NCBI GenBank assembly: GCA_017311315.1
Contig: CM029609.1
Coordinates: 36,764,744 to 36,828,743 of the forward strand
DNA from: Dendrocalamus latiflorus
Taxonomy: Eukaryota > Streptophyta > Magnoliopsida > Poales > Poaceae
Direction of reading: 5' to 3'
Length of the DNA stretch: 64,000 nucleotides
The notes beneath the pieces are model-generated. The model saw only the letters and a list, made by a program, of their open reading frames with translations. It was not told the origin of the DNA and searched no databases. This document shows, piece after piece, positions 1 to 11,114 of this stretch (position 1 is its first letter; each line of letters starts with the position of its first letter). Made by a program: the position numbers and the translations under genes.

Positions 1-551
1 AGCTTTCATGCATAGTGTTTTTCTATATTGAAACAAAGCATTAGCTTGATATGCCTACCTCATTGTTTGCTACTGGTTTGATGTAAGCAGGCATAAGATG
101 AATGATCAATTTATCTTTTTCTTTTGAACTCAACAAAAGACTGCACACATTGGTATTATACATTGCAATTGGTTGGAATATTTAGCATCAAGATTCCAGA
201 CCTTGTTGAGTGAACCGCAGTGTATCTTAACTGAAATAGTTAGACATACTGATGCAACATCTTATCTGACATGTTGTGTGCACGCGCTTATGAACTTCAG
301 AGGTAAAAACTCATATGCAGCGGCATGCTAAATTGGTTATGCTCTAATTTTACGCTTCCTAATGGGAATTTTACATTATTTAGGTGGATCTCTAATTGCA
401 TAACTCTATAGTAAGATTCGGTGAGTACCATCTAAACCACTTTATGAAAATGTAACTTCAGCTCTTGAGCATTTGGGTGTAGATATGGATAGGCATGCCC
501 TCATGTTCCGCGATAAAATGTTTCACTGACCAATTTGTAACATTGCTTTTA
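1..551. other. Unassigned sequence at window edge
   Basis: I recognise no gene here. Positions about 173-301 on the + strand stay open for roughly 43 codons with balanced amino acid use, followed by GGTAAAAA, which could be a splice donor. This might be another captured exon, but I cannot assign a family. Confidence 0.3.
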
Positions 552-1290
552 CTGTGATGGTTTTTTCTTTGCCGTCAAGGAGGTCTCATTAGTTGACCAA
601 GGAATCAATGCAAAACAACGCATTCTCCAGCTTGAGCATGTGAGTTATTGGTTATGACATGCTTGAGCAGTTATGTTGGTTACCCCACTTCAAACATTAT
701 GTTTGTTATTACTCTACCCTGGTTATATATTATCTTTTGAGGAGATACCCTGGTTATATTTAACATCCAAGCAAGCATTGATGTTTCTTAAGTTTTACTG
801 AGAATAGTGGTTAATCATTTGGTTTTAGGAGATATCCCTCTTGAGTCGTTTGGAGCATGAGAATATAGTTCGGTATTTTGGAACTGACAAGGTAGTTCTC
901 TCATTACTGACGGCTCTTAAATTCCTTTTCAGAATATAACCATTACCAGCATGCACTTTTTGTTTCTGTTGTTTTTCCTTTTGGGAATTGTATAACAAGG
1001 TTTGGTCCATGTGGAGATATCTCTGTTGGATTTCATTTTATGCCGATTTTACGTTGCACGCTACCACCACGTAAACGCCAGTTTTCTGTTATGAGAACTA
1101 CTGATTCTTTGTGTTTACGTTAAAATTGGTGGGATGAATGTCTTGCAGGCAGTGGAAAACTGCATATTTTTCTTGAACGTGTTACTCAAGGCTCTTTGGC
1201 AGCTTTATATCAAAAATACCGATTACAAGATTCACAAGTCTCAGCATACAAGATTTACCAGGACACTACGCATCCACATGTGTTACTACT
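552..1290 (+). pseudogene. MAPKKK (MEKK1-like) kinase gene fragment
   Basis: Three pieces read as the N-lobe of a plant MAPKKK catalytic domain. Piece 1 (about 552-639) gives DGFFFAVKEVSLVDQG, which holds the ATP-anchoring Lys of VAVK type, and stops at a GTGAGT donor. Piece 2 (829-891) follows a TTTTAG acceptor and gives EISLLSRLEHENIVRYFGT, covering the alpha-C Glu region, then a GT donor. Piece 3 (from 1149) gives KLHIFLERVTQGSLAALYQ and then SAY before similarity ends. The reading frame of piece 3 does not join piece 2 through the visible acceptor. There is no glycine loop upstream and no HRD or DFG motif downstream, so it is a dead fragment. It was probably carried in by a mobile element, since the sequence beside it is repetitive. 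Confidence 0.8.
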
Positions 1291-4038
1291 GTCTAGTATT
1301 ACTTCGATATTAGAATTTTCCTTTCCCAATAATGAGTTAAATTTCCGTTACCATTTTCTGTTTGAACTTTAATGAAATTCTTGCACTTGATACAACATAT
1401 CACTTTAGATTTATCTGTCCGTACTAAGTATATACAATTGTGCTTTTGAGAGATTTGTGTCTGCATACCTCCGGACGGACATTTGTATACTAGTTCGGAG
1501 TTGCTTAACTTTTTAAGATAACATGCCATACCCGTTTTGTAACGCATTCGTCTCCATGACAAATTCAACAACAATTTGTGCCTCAAATGATACGATAATT
1601 TCACATAATATTTTCGCCATTACTTCTAACATTATGTACAAATTCACCGCTTTAAATTAGTTCGTGCAACGTACAAAAAATGTTGGAAGTCAACACACAC
1701 GTTTGTAGTCCGATTCAATCAATAAATTCAAGAGGATATTTTGATGTCCGATTATATTGATAAATTCACACAGCATATAAACAAAAACCCCTATCATGAC
1801 GTACAAATTCGACACTCTAAATCATTCCTTTTTTCATATAAAAAATGGAAGTCAACACATTCAGTTTTTCCTACGCATTCATGACTACCTACAATTCAAT
1901 GAACATTGGTTGCTCGAATTAGATGAAAACTCCAAATAAGATTTTTACAATAAGCGCTCACATGGCGTAAAAATTCGATACTCTAAATCATTACATGTGG
2001 CTTATAGAAAATAATGTAAGCAAATATACCCGTCTTTTCTGTGCATTTGTGTACTACAACCATTTAGGTTAGTTTTTGTTGTCTGATTGAGTTGAAAAAA
2101 AACACATAAGTTTGTCACCTTAAATGATTACAACACGTGCGAATGCGCCACTCTAAATCGTTCCGTTCGACATCTAAAAATTAATGGAAATAATGCAAGT
2201 CAACATACTCTTTATTTAAAAGCCTTTCGTATGCATCATCCATTTAATAAAGCATTTTGTTGTCCGATTGAGTTGACGAATTCACAAAAGATTCTCCCAT
2301 TACCTGCTAACATCTCGTATAAATTTGCCGCTCACAATCATTTCGTGCGTTGAATAAAAAATAATGAAAGTCAACACAGTTTTTATTATTCCGCCATAAG
2401 ACCACTTAAAAAAAATTTCTGGGTATAATACTCCTTTTGATCACAATGATTCATCATATGTTACAAGTAATGATATTTCGCATGCACCATACTATATTAA
2501 ATTTATACGTACAAACCCATATAATGACGTACAAATTCGACACTCTAAATCATTCCCTTTTTCATATAAAAAATGGAAGTCAACACATTCATTTTTTCCT
2601 ACGCATTCATGTTTAGCTACAATTCAATGAACATTTGTTGCGCGAATTAGATGAAAACTCCAAATAAGATTTTTACAATAAGCGCTCACATGGCGTAAAA
2701 ATTTGAGTATAATACTCGATTTGCTCACAATGATTCATCATATGTTTCACGTAATGATATTTTGCATGCACCATAGACTATTAAATTTATATGTACAAGC
2801 GAGCATACTTCCAATACCGCCGTACTGATTTGCATACCTACTCCATGTTAATTAATACATCGCAATACACATACCTATTCCACGTTAATGACACATTGAG
2901 CAGGAAATCTATGTATGGCAAATAATGATCTACACACATATATACTTCCATGTTAATTCAAGAAGATCTAGACACATACCTATTTCCACGTTCATCAGGA
3001 AATCTGTGCGCGGGATTCACAAATTAATGACACATAAATTCTTAAATCATTGGATCGTTGGTTATTTATGGTCATAACAATTCCAGATCGCTGGTTATTT
3101 ATAGCAAGCCGGAGAAAATGGCGCACATTCATATCGCTAGATATTTATGCAATATCAAATCCGGCTTGCACTAATCAATCTGACGTTTGAATTCTAAGGC
3201 AAATACTATTTGCTAATGGGTATACCTACTCTAAATCATTCCGTGCAACATCAAAAAATTAATGGAAATAATGCAATTTAACATACTCGTTTTTCTATGA
3301 TGTTAGTGGCCGTACGTACACTGCTAAATTTTTTTTTAGTATAATACTCGATTTTGATCACAATGATTCATGATATGTTACACATAATGTTATTTTCCAT
3401 GCACCATATATTATTAAATTTATATGTACAAGCGAGCATACTTCCAATTCTACCGAACGGATTTGCATATCTACTCCAAATAAATTAATTCATCGCCAAT
3501 ACACATACCTATGCCACGTTAATGACACATTGACGAATAGACCCTAGCTAATCCACGTTAATGAACAGGAATTCTATTTTTACACGTTAATTCAAATGGT
3601 TCTACTCACATACTTGTAAAGGATCATGTAGCTAGATATTTATGGCAATAGCAAAACCGGATCACGTATGCATGGCAAGCCGGAGAACTATGATCGCCAC
3701 GCTCAGCAAATAGGATAAATGACGCACATTCAAATCGCTGCCTATTTATGGCAATAAATATTCTGGTTTGCACTAATAAATCTCCCGTTTGAATTCTACG
3801 GTAAGCATTACTGGCTAATGGATATACCCGTTAATCTCATACCTATTACAAACTAGCACATCTCAATGCGATCTAATGGTTCATAGGTTAGATGCCTGGA
3901 CTCCTCGGAGTCCCATTTCGCCTTCCTATATAGTAAAAATACCTTGTTTGATTGATACTTTGATAGACCAGAGGTAAGAAAGAAGCAACCATTGATAGAC
4001 CAGTCAGATAAGGAAAGAAGCAACGCAATTAAACTCCA
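1291..4038. repeat. AT-rich intergenic block with internal direct repeats
   Basis: No coding sequence is evident. A block of about 180 bp starting near 1797 (GACGTACAAATTCGACACTC, then GGAAGTCAACACATTC) recurs from about 2524. Shorter motifs such as CTCTAAATCATTCCGT and CCACGTTAATGACACATTGA recur several times through 3535. It looks like old transposon sequence. I could not define its ends. Confidence 0.5.
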
Positions 4039-4067
4039 CTAGTATAGTGTCCGTGCTAACGCCACGG
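4039..4067 (-). other. Helitron A 3' terminus (hairpin plus CTAG)
   Basis: On the plus strand it reads CTAG, TATAGTGT, then CCGTGCTAACGCCACGG, which on the minus strand forms the usual 3' hairpin about 8 bases from the CTAG end. The same arrangement closes Helitron B at 30996-31024. Confidence 0.88.
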
Positions 4068-4189
4068 CGGCATTTTAGGGATGCACACGAAATCAGGCAA
4101 ACAAATTTTTGAATGGCCATACATGTTTTGTTCCCTGCTTTCAAAGCCAATTTTTGAATGGCCATATATGTTTTGTTTGGATAATTGGG

Positions 4190-4715
4190 TTCCTCCCCGC
4201 CGCACCGCGCCGCCGCGTCCACTGCGTGTGCGCCCCGCACCATGTGGACGCGGGTCCGCCGCGTCTCGTCCGCCCCGCCGCGCCGCGTCCGCTCCGCCGC
4301 ACCGCGTCCACCGCGTGCGCGCCCCGCACCGCGCGGACGCGGGTCCGCCGCGTCTGTCTCGTCCGGCCCGCCGCACCGCGCGGACGCGCCGCGTCCACCG
4401 CGTGCGCGCCCCGCACCGCGCGGAGGCGGGTCCGCCGCGTCCGTCTCGTCCGCCCCGCCGCGTCCACTGTGTGCGCGCCCCGCACCATGTGGACGCGGGT
4501 CCGCCGCGTCTCGTCCGCCCCGCAGCGCCGCGTCCTCCCCGCCGCACCGCGTCCACCACGTGCGCGCCCCGCACCGCGCGGACGCGGGTCCGCCGCGTCC
4601 GTCTCGTCCGGCCCGCCGCGTCCACCGCGTGCGCGCCCCGCACCGCGCGGAGGCGGGTCCGCCGCGTCCGTATCGTCCGCCGCGCCCCGCGTCCACTGCG
4701 TGCGCGCCCCATGTT
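4190..4715. repeat. GC-rich minisatellite inside Helitron A
   Basis: Imperfect tandem copies of units built from GCGCGCCCCGCACC, GCGGACGCGGGTCCGCCGCG and TCTCGTCCGCCCCGC, with variable spacing. The array is open in nearly all frames on both strands because it contains few A/T-rich stops, so the long open frames here are not genes. It is preceded by two copies of TTTTTGAATGGCCATA (about 4107 and 4152). Confidence 0.8.
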
Positions 4716-4782
4716 GGAACCCATTATGACGCCAGTAAATCAAATGATATTTGATAATAAAGATGAAACATATTATAAGTTA

Positions 4783-5440
4783 TTACCAGTCCGTAGTTTT
4801 TGGAACCCATGTTGGGAATTTACGACGCCAGTAAAAAATATCGTCTTTCCACGCAGGATGTGCCAATTCCATGGCGAGTTTGAAATTATTGGCAATATTG
4901 TGTAATTTAGTTATATATGGGATGCTTGGATCGTTACCCTTGTACCATGATTTTTTAGGAAGCGGATCCATAATGTACACAGTTCTCTTAACCATGTCTA
5001 GTATGAATAAAATGTAGGACCTATGTTGATAGTATGGCAGTAGAACCTGTAAACAAACACCCAGACTATAAGTGCAAAATGATAAAATATAAGTTTTTAA
5101 AGGAGTATACAGAACATATAGCTTACAGTGCTGCAATTTTCAATATCGTAGTCCATGTCAGGCCAGCATTCAAGCAATTTTGCCATTTCTTTGTAGTCTA
5201 CCTTGTCACACCGCCGCGGATCTCGTCCAAACTGAGATATGGACTGTTGATTTTGCAAAATTTATAATTATTATTTGAGTAATTATACAATTATATATAC
5301 ACAACAAGGGAACAATTATATCAACTTACACAAAACTATCGGTCCATGAAGTGGTATTTGTCTTCTATCCACAACCAGGCTTTGTTGCACGCAATCGTCC
5401 GAACAGCCATGTTGAAGCAATCACGATCAATGGTCTGGTG
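4783..5440 (-). pseudogene. Transposon-type Ulp1 (C48) protease fragment
   Basis: The minus strand reads GPKHQTIDRDCFNMAVR and WLWIEDKYHFMD near 5440-5340, then a broken middle, then RTVYIMDPLP at about 5000-4970. These are typical of the Ulp1-like cysteine protease domains carried by plant MULE and CACTA transposons; the Asp of VYIMDPLP is the expected catalytic acid. The stretch between the two parts has stops and the Cys-containing end is missing, so it is not functional. It lies in Helitron A in the same orientation as the captured host genes, and immediately downstream of the truncated AIPP2-like fragment. Confidence 0.65.
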
Positions 5441-5725
5441 CTTCGGACCCATTCTTTGCTAAAAAAAACAAGGACCAGGAACGAATTAGTTGACCACATC
5501 TTTTTTTTTTAGTATTAGTATATGCAATTAATTAGAAAAAAAATACTTACTCTAAACACTCTTTGTAGTTTGTACAGATAATGTTGCTTGCTGATTTGTT
5601 TAACTAATGTTTTCGTTAGTGCATGCATGCACAGGACATGTGTAGTTTACTTTCAATCAATCAATGGAACATATATATAGCAAGCGCATGCTGGTAATAA
5701 ACCTCGACGCACATGAACCAACAAA

Positions 5726-7436
5726 TTATTCATGTAACTGGAATATGTTGAAGTTCATCTCTTTAATTAAGAAAAAATAATGTTTATGGATGGAGTTAGT
5801 CAGCATGCCATGCTTGTCACCACCAATTACAGAAGGGTTTAATTTTCCTCCCAGTGAATTTTGTATGTTATCATTTGAAAGAGAAGATTTTTCATAAGGT
5901 TGATGAGCTAAATCATCTTCTGAATTCCCAAAACCATGGGTTGGCCTCGTAGGAGATAATCCTTGTGATGCACTAACAAATGATTGGGTTCGCAGCAACT
6001 TCTTTGTCACAGAAGGAGAATCTGCTGGAACTGATCTATCAGATGAGCTAGGATGCATAACATGAACATCAGATCTCTTCTTTTCTGTAGATTCTTTGAC
6101 ACGGGAATTCCTTAGTCTGTTGTGGCTCGCAATGCTGTTGTCTTTATAGTCCTTAACAGTAAGATCACAACTTGATGCAGAAGTAGATAATTTATCTTTT
6201 TTCTTGTCCAACAGAAATTTGCCTGCTGTTGATACACCAGTAACACACGAGTTGCTGTCATCCTGGCATTCTACTGTAAGTGATCTCGTATCGTGATTTA
6301 ATAGCCTTCTACGTTTCGCTGGCATGTCAACCTCTGAATCTGCTCCAATGGATGATCTTGCCATCGTTTTATTTCCACCATTTTCAGAATAGGAAGCATG
6401 GCTTGAGGTGGCACTGAATTCATCATCATTTTCTCCTCCCTTGGTATGTAGCCCTTTCTCGCTACGAATGAATGTGCTATTTTTTGTTTCTGACCTTGCG
6501 CAGCATGTTTGGGATGATCCGCAGTCCATATTTGAATCTGCAAGTGCAAGATTTCGGTGTAGGCAGGAAGAGCAAGGAGCATAACAGACATTACAAGTGC
6601 CAGATTCTGCCTTCACACAAGGGCTGTCGCTTGGTACTGGTCTTTTTCTTACTGTAGGCTTGTCCTGGCAAAAAGGTGAAACAACAACAGTGTTGAAAAT
6701 CATTAATAAAGGACGACAAAAACATGCATGAAGACCTGAAAGCCAAAAACATGCGCTCTATAGACACAACAGAAACATAACACGGGATTGACTAAATAGA
6801 TTGTATCTTCAACTGATAAAGAGATGAAACTATTTTATGAGAAGCATTGCTAGGATCTGATAATTAGACTACTTCCTTTGTATCAGCAGGCTGGCCTAAA
6901 AGCGATTTCATTGAAACAACAAATGATAATCCAGAAGCAAAGTCTAGAACTGCTGGGGTTCTATTACAACAAATTTTGCTTACTTTGCAAATATCAATGT
7001 TCACCATACGATATTCACAACACACAAAATCATGATCAGCATAAATCAACCAAGTAAACAAAGATATTCAAAGCATCGCACCAATCCACCATGTAAAGAA
7101 AGATCATCAAAGCGTCCAGGTATCGCCAAGCCATTTCCCAAGTGAGATTAAGCCATGCCAAAAGCAGGGGCTGAACTACTCACATATTCATATGCTCTTG
7201 TTCTACAGCATTATGGGATCAGAATCACTCCCAAGCATCTATACCACAGCAGCTAAGCTGCAGACCTACAACATAATAGCGCAGAGGAATAATCTAGACT
7301 AAACTCAACATCTCTCCGGCATCAGATGATCGGGCAAACAGGTGCATTAAGCACGAAATTCAAAAAGAAGCAGTATATTTCCCTGCATATACAGGGAAAA
7401 CCATACCCTCTTAAGGCCACAGCTACTCACCTCCAT
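5726..7436 (-). pseudogene. AIPP2-like (PHD protein family) 5' gene fragment
   Basis: Exon 1 is only ATGGAG (7436-7431) before a GTGAGT donor. Exon 2 starts at 6664 after TTTTTGCCAG and keeps the frame, giving MEDKPTVRKRP, then about 300 residues. The segment ESGTCNVCYAPCSSCLH is a Cys-rich motif I associate with the N-terminus of plant AIPP2/PAIPP2-type PHD proteins. The rest is a polar, disordered, Ser-rich stretch with a basic PAKRRR patch. The family proteins continue for many hundred residues to a PHD finger, which is absent here: the open frame stops at 5726 near the Ulp1 fragment. A non-coding 5' exon may end at about 7520 (CCCTGCAG acceptor). It is a captured 5' piece in Helitron A. 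The family name rests on memory of one motif. Confidence 0.6.
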
Positions 7437-7885
7437 CTTAGCGACCACTTGACGCTGTCCCGACCCCTCCGCGAGTCCTCCAACGGCGCCGCCACGGCGC
7501 CCCTCCACTTGTTCCTGCAGGGCACAAACATAACAGAACAACAGGCGCATCAATCACCAAACCCTCGGAACCGCAACCTTAGCCGCAAAATTGCATCCTA
7601 AAATAACCAAATCTCCGAGATTAGCGCGTCAATCGACGCCAAAATTAGACCACAAATCAAACGGGGAAATCAAACAAAGGATTCGATCAGATTCGATTCG
7701 CCTCTCGCAAAACCGCGTCACCCTCGAACGCCTCCCTCGCCCCCCAAAAAACGAAACAATCCGCATGCACGAACGCACACGCGCAGCAAAACCTCGAATC
7801 GCCAAATCCCCATCGGCACCAATCTCATCCAATCCCTGGGGGGAACGCACACCGCCGACACCAACAATCGAACGGAAGCGCGGCG

Positions 7886-8112
7886 CCGCCGGGGGGGGGG
7901 GGGGGCGAAGCGTATAGGTCCCCTGCCACTGCGTCGCCGCGTCTTAGGTCACCCGCGGCCGAGTCCTCGCTTCGCTTCGCGGGAGGCGGCGGCCGGGAGT
8001 CCTCGATTCGCTTCGGGGGAGGCGGCGGCCGGCGCGGGAGGTGGCGGCCGGGTCCTCGCTTCGCTTCGCGTGAGGCGGCGGCCGGGAGTCCTCGCTTCGC
8101 TTCGGGGGAGGA
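7886..8112. repeat. GC-rich repeated joint between captured genes
   Basis: A run of 14 G near 7893-7906 is followed by four or five copies of a unit containing TCCTCGCTTCGCTTCG and GAGGCGGCGGCCGGGAG. It lies between the AIPP2-like 5' region and the broken end of the aminopeptidase fragment, and so marks a capture junction. The open frames here are low-complexity artefacts. Confidence 0.6.
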
Positions 8113-9471
8113 CAGTCTTGATAGGACCAGCAACTGTCTCGTTAGCTACTGGCATGTTGGACAACGCTACCAGCTCAGACGGAACTTCAAGTATTAGCTT
8201 GAACTTGGCCTGAAAAAGTGAAATAGCAAGAGGAAAAATGTTGGGAAATAGATATGACCTCTTTGATATTCTAGGTGCATGTATACGAGAGGAACATTAA
8301 GTCATGTGCTGAAGAAGTAGAATTTGGTTCCACATGTATATTTTCATCTTATGAGTACAGTAAAAATGTTGCTAAGAAAACTAAAACGCAGTACATCAAA
8401 GAATCAGGCGAAATCTGATTACTGAGCACTCTGTACTGCTATCATAATCACCTTGAATGCTGGCTCATCCCAGCTAGGGAAGCATCGTCGAGCATACACA
8501 GGCTCAAACTGCGTCACCGCCATATATTTTGTCTCCCCCTTGTACTCATACTTGCTGCGATCAAATGGCATAAAAGAACTTGAAGATCAGGAAGAAACTC
8601 ACATGAATTAATCCTACGCACAAAACAACTCCTCATAGCGCAGTTTCATAGCACATTCTCAGCCAACCACATGCTTGCACAAAAAAAGGTTCCCAATATC
8701 TATAGCAAGTGCATTCTTGGCACTGGTCGGTGAATCGCAAATCTCTTCGGCACAAGCACGCATGGGCAATCCACCTTTTCAAATTTTTATCTCTTTTCCC
8801 TACAAAGCCATGATTTGCTATGGGTGATCACGAACCTTTGAGGTTATACGAAGGATCACGGCATAAGGTAGAAAACCCAAAAAAAAAAGGCTGAATCCAG
8901 AACACTTATCCTTTTCCAATTCAACTGCGAGTCAGTGACTTCCATGAGATACTTCCACACCGTACAGCGCAAATGCCAGAGAGAAGAACCCATATATACC
9001 TCCTGTAGAAGCCCCTCAGCTGATCGTTGAGCGTGCCGTTGAAGTCCATCCTGAGCACGCCCTCGCCGAGCGGCAGCTCCTTGTCGAACCCGAGCACCAG
9101 GATCTCGTCGTCTGTGAACAGCGACACCTCCGCGGGCGCCAAACCCTGCATGCAAGAACCGGCACCGACCACCGAGACACCAAACCAGGATGAGATTGTG
9201 GCGCCAGGAGGAGCAGGGCAAAGGTGAGACCTTTTCCTTTTGTTTTTCGATTGGTGCGTACCTGGAAGCGGATGGAGGCCCGGTCGATGGCGAGGTCGGC
9301 GGCGTTGAGGACGAGGAAGCGGGTGGGCGCGGAGACGTCGACGGCGACGGCCGCCGCGCCGGAGAAGGTGAAGGCGACGAGGTCGGGCCGGAGGCGGAGC
9401 TCGTAGCGGCGCGGCGCGGCGAATCGCGGGAGCCGCGCCTGACCGCGGAACTGGTCCGCCGAGTCCGCCAT
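8113..9471 (-). pseudogene. M1 aminopeptidase (APM1-like) 5' fragment, exons 1-4
   Basis: Four exons join in frame. Exon 1, 9471-9262, starts MADSADQFRGQARLPRF and contains RYELRLRPDL. Exon 2, 9145-9000, has VSLFTDDEILVLGFD and ends FYR. Exon 3, 8554-8452, gives SKYEYKGETKYMAVTQFEP and RRCFPSWDEPAFK. Exon 4, from 8210, reads AKFKLILEVPSELVALSNMP and runs to about 8113. These are the N-terminal saddle domain of plant puromycin-sensitive aminopeptidases. The GAMEN substrate motif and the HEXXH zinc site would lie further on and are missing, so no enzyme could be made. All four splice junctions are intact, so capture was at the DNA level and not through mRNA. The 3' break abuts GC-rich sequence at about 8112. 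Confidence 0.88.
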
Positions 9472-9525
9472 TGCTGGCGCCGCCGCCGGCGCGCAATGGA
9501 CTCCTAGGAGACTCGCGTCCTGCGT

Positions 9526-10060
9526 ATGTGCGTGCGTGATTATAAGGGTTACCGTAGCGTTAGCACGGGAGCGGCGAGCGGGGGCAGGTCGGGGGAGGAG
9601 ACGGCCTCGGGATCGGGCGGCGGGGAGGACGAGGAGGACATGGCCGGTGGGTCGTCGCGGCGGCGGCTAGGGTTTGGTGGAGGAGGAGATGGGGAGCGGA
9701 GGAGGAGGTGGGGAATCGGTCATATAAGGAGGACGGGGGAGCGGCAGCGCGGGGGAGAGGTGGAGATGGGGGAGCGGCGGCGCGGTGGAGGACGGGGGGA
9801 GCGGAGGGAGTGGCGGAGGAGAAGGCAGCAGCGGCGCGGGATGGGGAGGAGGAGGCGAGGGCGGCGCGGCAGCGGAGGAGGGAGGGGAGGACGCGAGGCG
9901 GAGCGGAGGAGGAGAAAGGGGAGGAGGCGAGGGTGGCACGGTGGCGGAGGCGGCGGCGGATCCGTGCGAGGGTGGCACGGTGGCGGAGGCGGCGGCGGAT
10001 CCGTGCGAGGGAGGCGGAAGAAATGAGGTGGGGGAGGCAGCCGCACGGATTGCAGCGCAC
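9526..10060. repeat. Strand-asymmetric purine-rich tract near the Helitron A 5' end
   Basis: The plus strand is almost pure G/A with GGAGGA and GGCGGCG motifs, including two tandem copies of GAGGGTGGCACGGTGGCGG near 9928 and 9967. It produces long open frames of Gly/Arg or Pro/Ser on the two strands, which I do not accept as genes. Helitron B has a matching tract just inside its 5' end. Confidence 0.7.
9552..9569 (+). other. Orphan Helitron-type 3' hairpin
   Basis: CCGTAGCGTTAGCACGGG is identical to the terminal hairpin of Helitron B (30996-31013). Here it has no following CTAG and points opposite to Helitron A, in which it lies. Confidence 0.6.
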
Positions 10061-10288
10061 GGATTCAGCGCGGGGGTGGGCGAGCGTCAGGGACCATTGA
10101 AGGATGATCGTCGGATATGGTTGAGTAAGGGGAGAGAATAGAGGATAGTTAATCTGGTGCGGATGTTTTTAGGATGGTATAATTCTGGGTGCATATTGTG
10201 GTGTGGACGTAGTTAAGGTCATGACTGTGGAGCAGATAATTGTTGGGTGGATGTAGGATAATTTTAACTGGTGGTTTATTAGTTTAGA

Positions 10289-10956
10289 TTAGATAGATTA
10301 GATGCATATAAGGAAACTCTACGCACAATTTGGGAGAGCAGGTGTCAAGGAATATAACTACTTTTTGGAATGGTCGGTTAAGAGTATTGGTGGGTACATA
10401 CCCACTTTGATAGTAACTGACCATTCCCGATATATGAAAGGAAAACTCTACGTGCAACAAACTATGTAAACTGATTGATAGTAATATGTATAGGACGCTC
10501 ATGACAGATACCCACTTTCATAGTAATATGTATAAGAAGCCCATGTCACATACCTGATATGTTCCCAATACATACCCACTTTGATAGTAATATGTATAGG
10601 AAACTCATGTCACATACCCGATACATTAAAGTGAAAATTTGTACGAAATAATCATTTCACATACCTTTTTGCCATCTTATTATAACTAATTTTTAAATTA
10701 ATTTACAAGTGATATTGATATGAACTAGCATGCAACGTTGGTTGGCACTAAATAGGTTGAAATATTAGGAAAGAAGGTGATTTGATAATTAATGGAAATT
10801 AAGAATGAAACACATATATGGAAACTATTTTTCCAATGCGAATTGTGTGGATTGACCAGCATGTATACACATGTAACGGATTAGATACAGAATTAATGGA
10901 TGAAATACCCACTAATTTTCCACGGATTGTAAAGCAATCGGACGGTTGTTAGTTTA
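10289..10956. repeat. AT-rich flank with short tandem repeats
   Basis: No gene seen. CCCACTTTGATAGTAA and AGTAATATGTATAGGA recur at about 10400, 10509 and 10577. This is the sequence into which Helitron A inserted, on its right side. Confidence 0.4.
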
Positions 10957-10982
10957 GGTGCCCAGGCACCATGGTGCTCTAG
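10957..10982 (+). other. Candidate 3' terminus of a third Helitron
   Basis: GGTGCCCAGGCACC forms a hairpin. It is followed eight bases later by CTAG (10979-10982) and then T. The layout matches a Helitron 3' end, but I could not identify the matching 5' end. Confidence 0.4.
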
Positions 10983-11012
10983 TTATTTTTACTATATATA
11001 TATATTATATAT

Positions 11013-11019
11013 ATATAGG

Positions 11020-11101
<82 letters not shown>

Positions 11102-11110
11102 GTGTGTATA
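11013..11110. repeat. TA / TATATG microsatellite
   Basis: Runs of TA, then TG, then five or so copies of TATATG. It lies directly beside the Pack-MULE insertion site. Confidence 0.9.
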
Positions 11111-11114
11111 TATG

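Larger units (their letters stand above)
4039..10288 (-). mobile_element. Helitron A, non-autonomous, gene-capturing
   Basis: Read on the minus strand the element begins TCTAAACTAATAAACCACC at 10288 and ends with a hairpin and CTAG at 4042-4039. The flanking bases are A before the 5' TC and T after CTAG, as expected for Helitron insertion into an AT dinucleotide. The first ~200 bases match Helitron B (25282 onward) closely, and the last ~50 bases match the 3' end of B. It carries, in order from its 5' end, a pyrimidine-rich tract, M1 aminopeptidase exons 1-4, an AIPP2-like gene 5' part, a transposon Ulp1 fragment and a GC-rich minisatellite. All the fragments lie on the minus strand, the same sense as the element. 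No Rep/helicase coding is visible, so it needs an autonomous partner. Confidence 0.88.

Noticed and set aside
4004..4905. Several overlapping open frames of about 190-270 codons on both strands
   Set aside because: All lie in a GC-rich minisatellite with few stop codons; no conserved domain and equal openness in nearly all frames.
9526..10141. Gly/Arg-rich and Pro/Ser-rich open frames up to 166 codons
   Set aside because: They come from a strand-asymmetric low-complexity tract; both strands are open and the content is repetitive.
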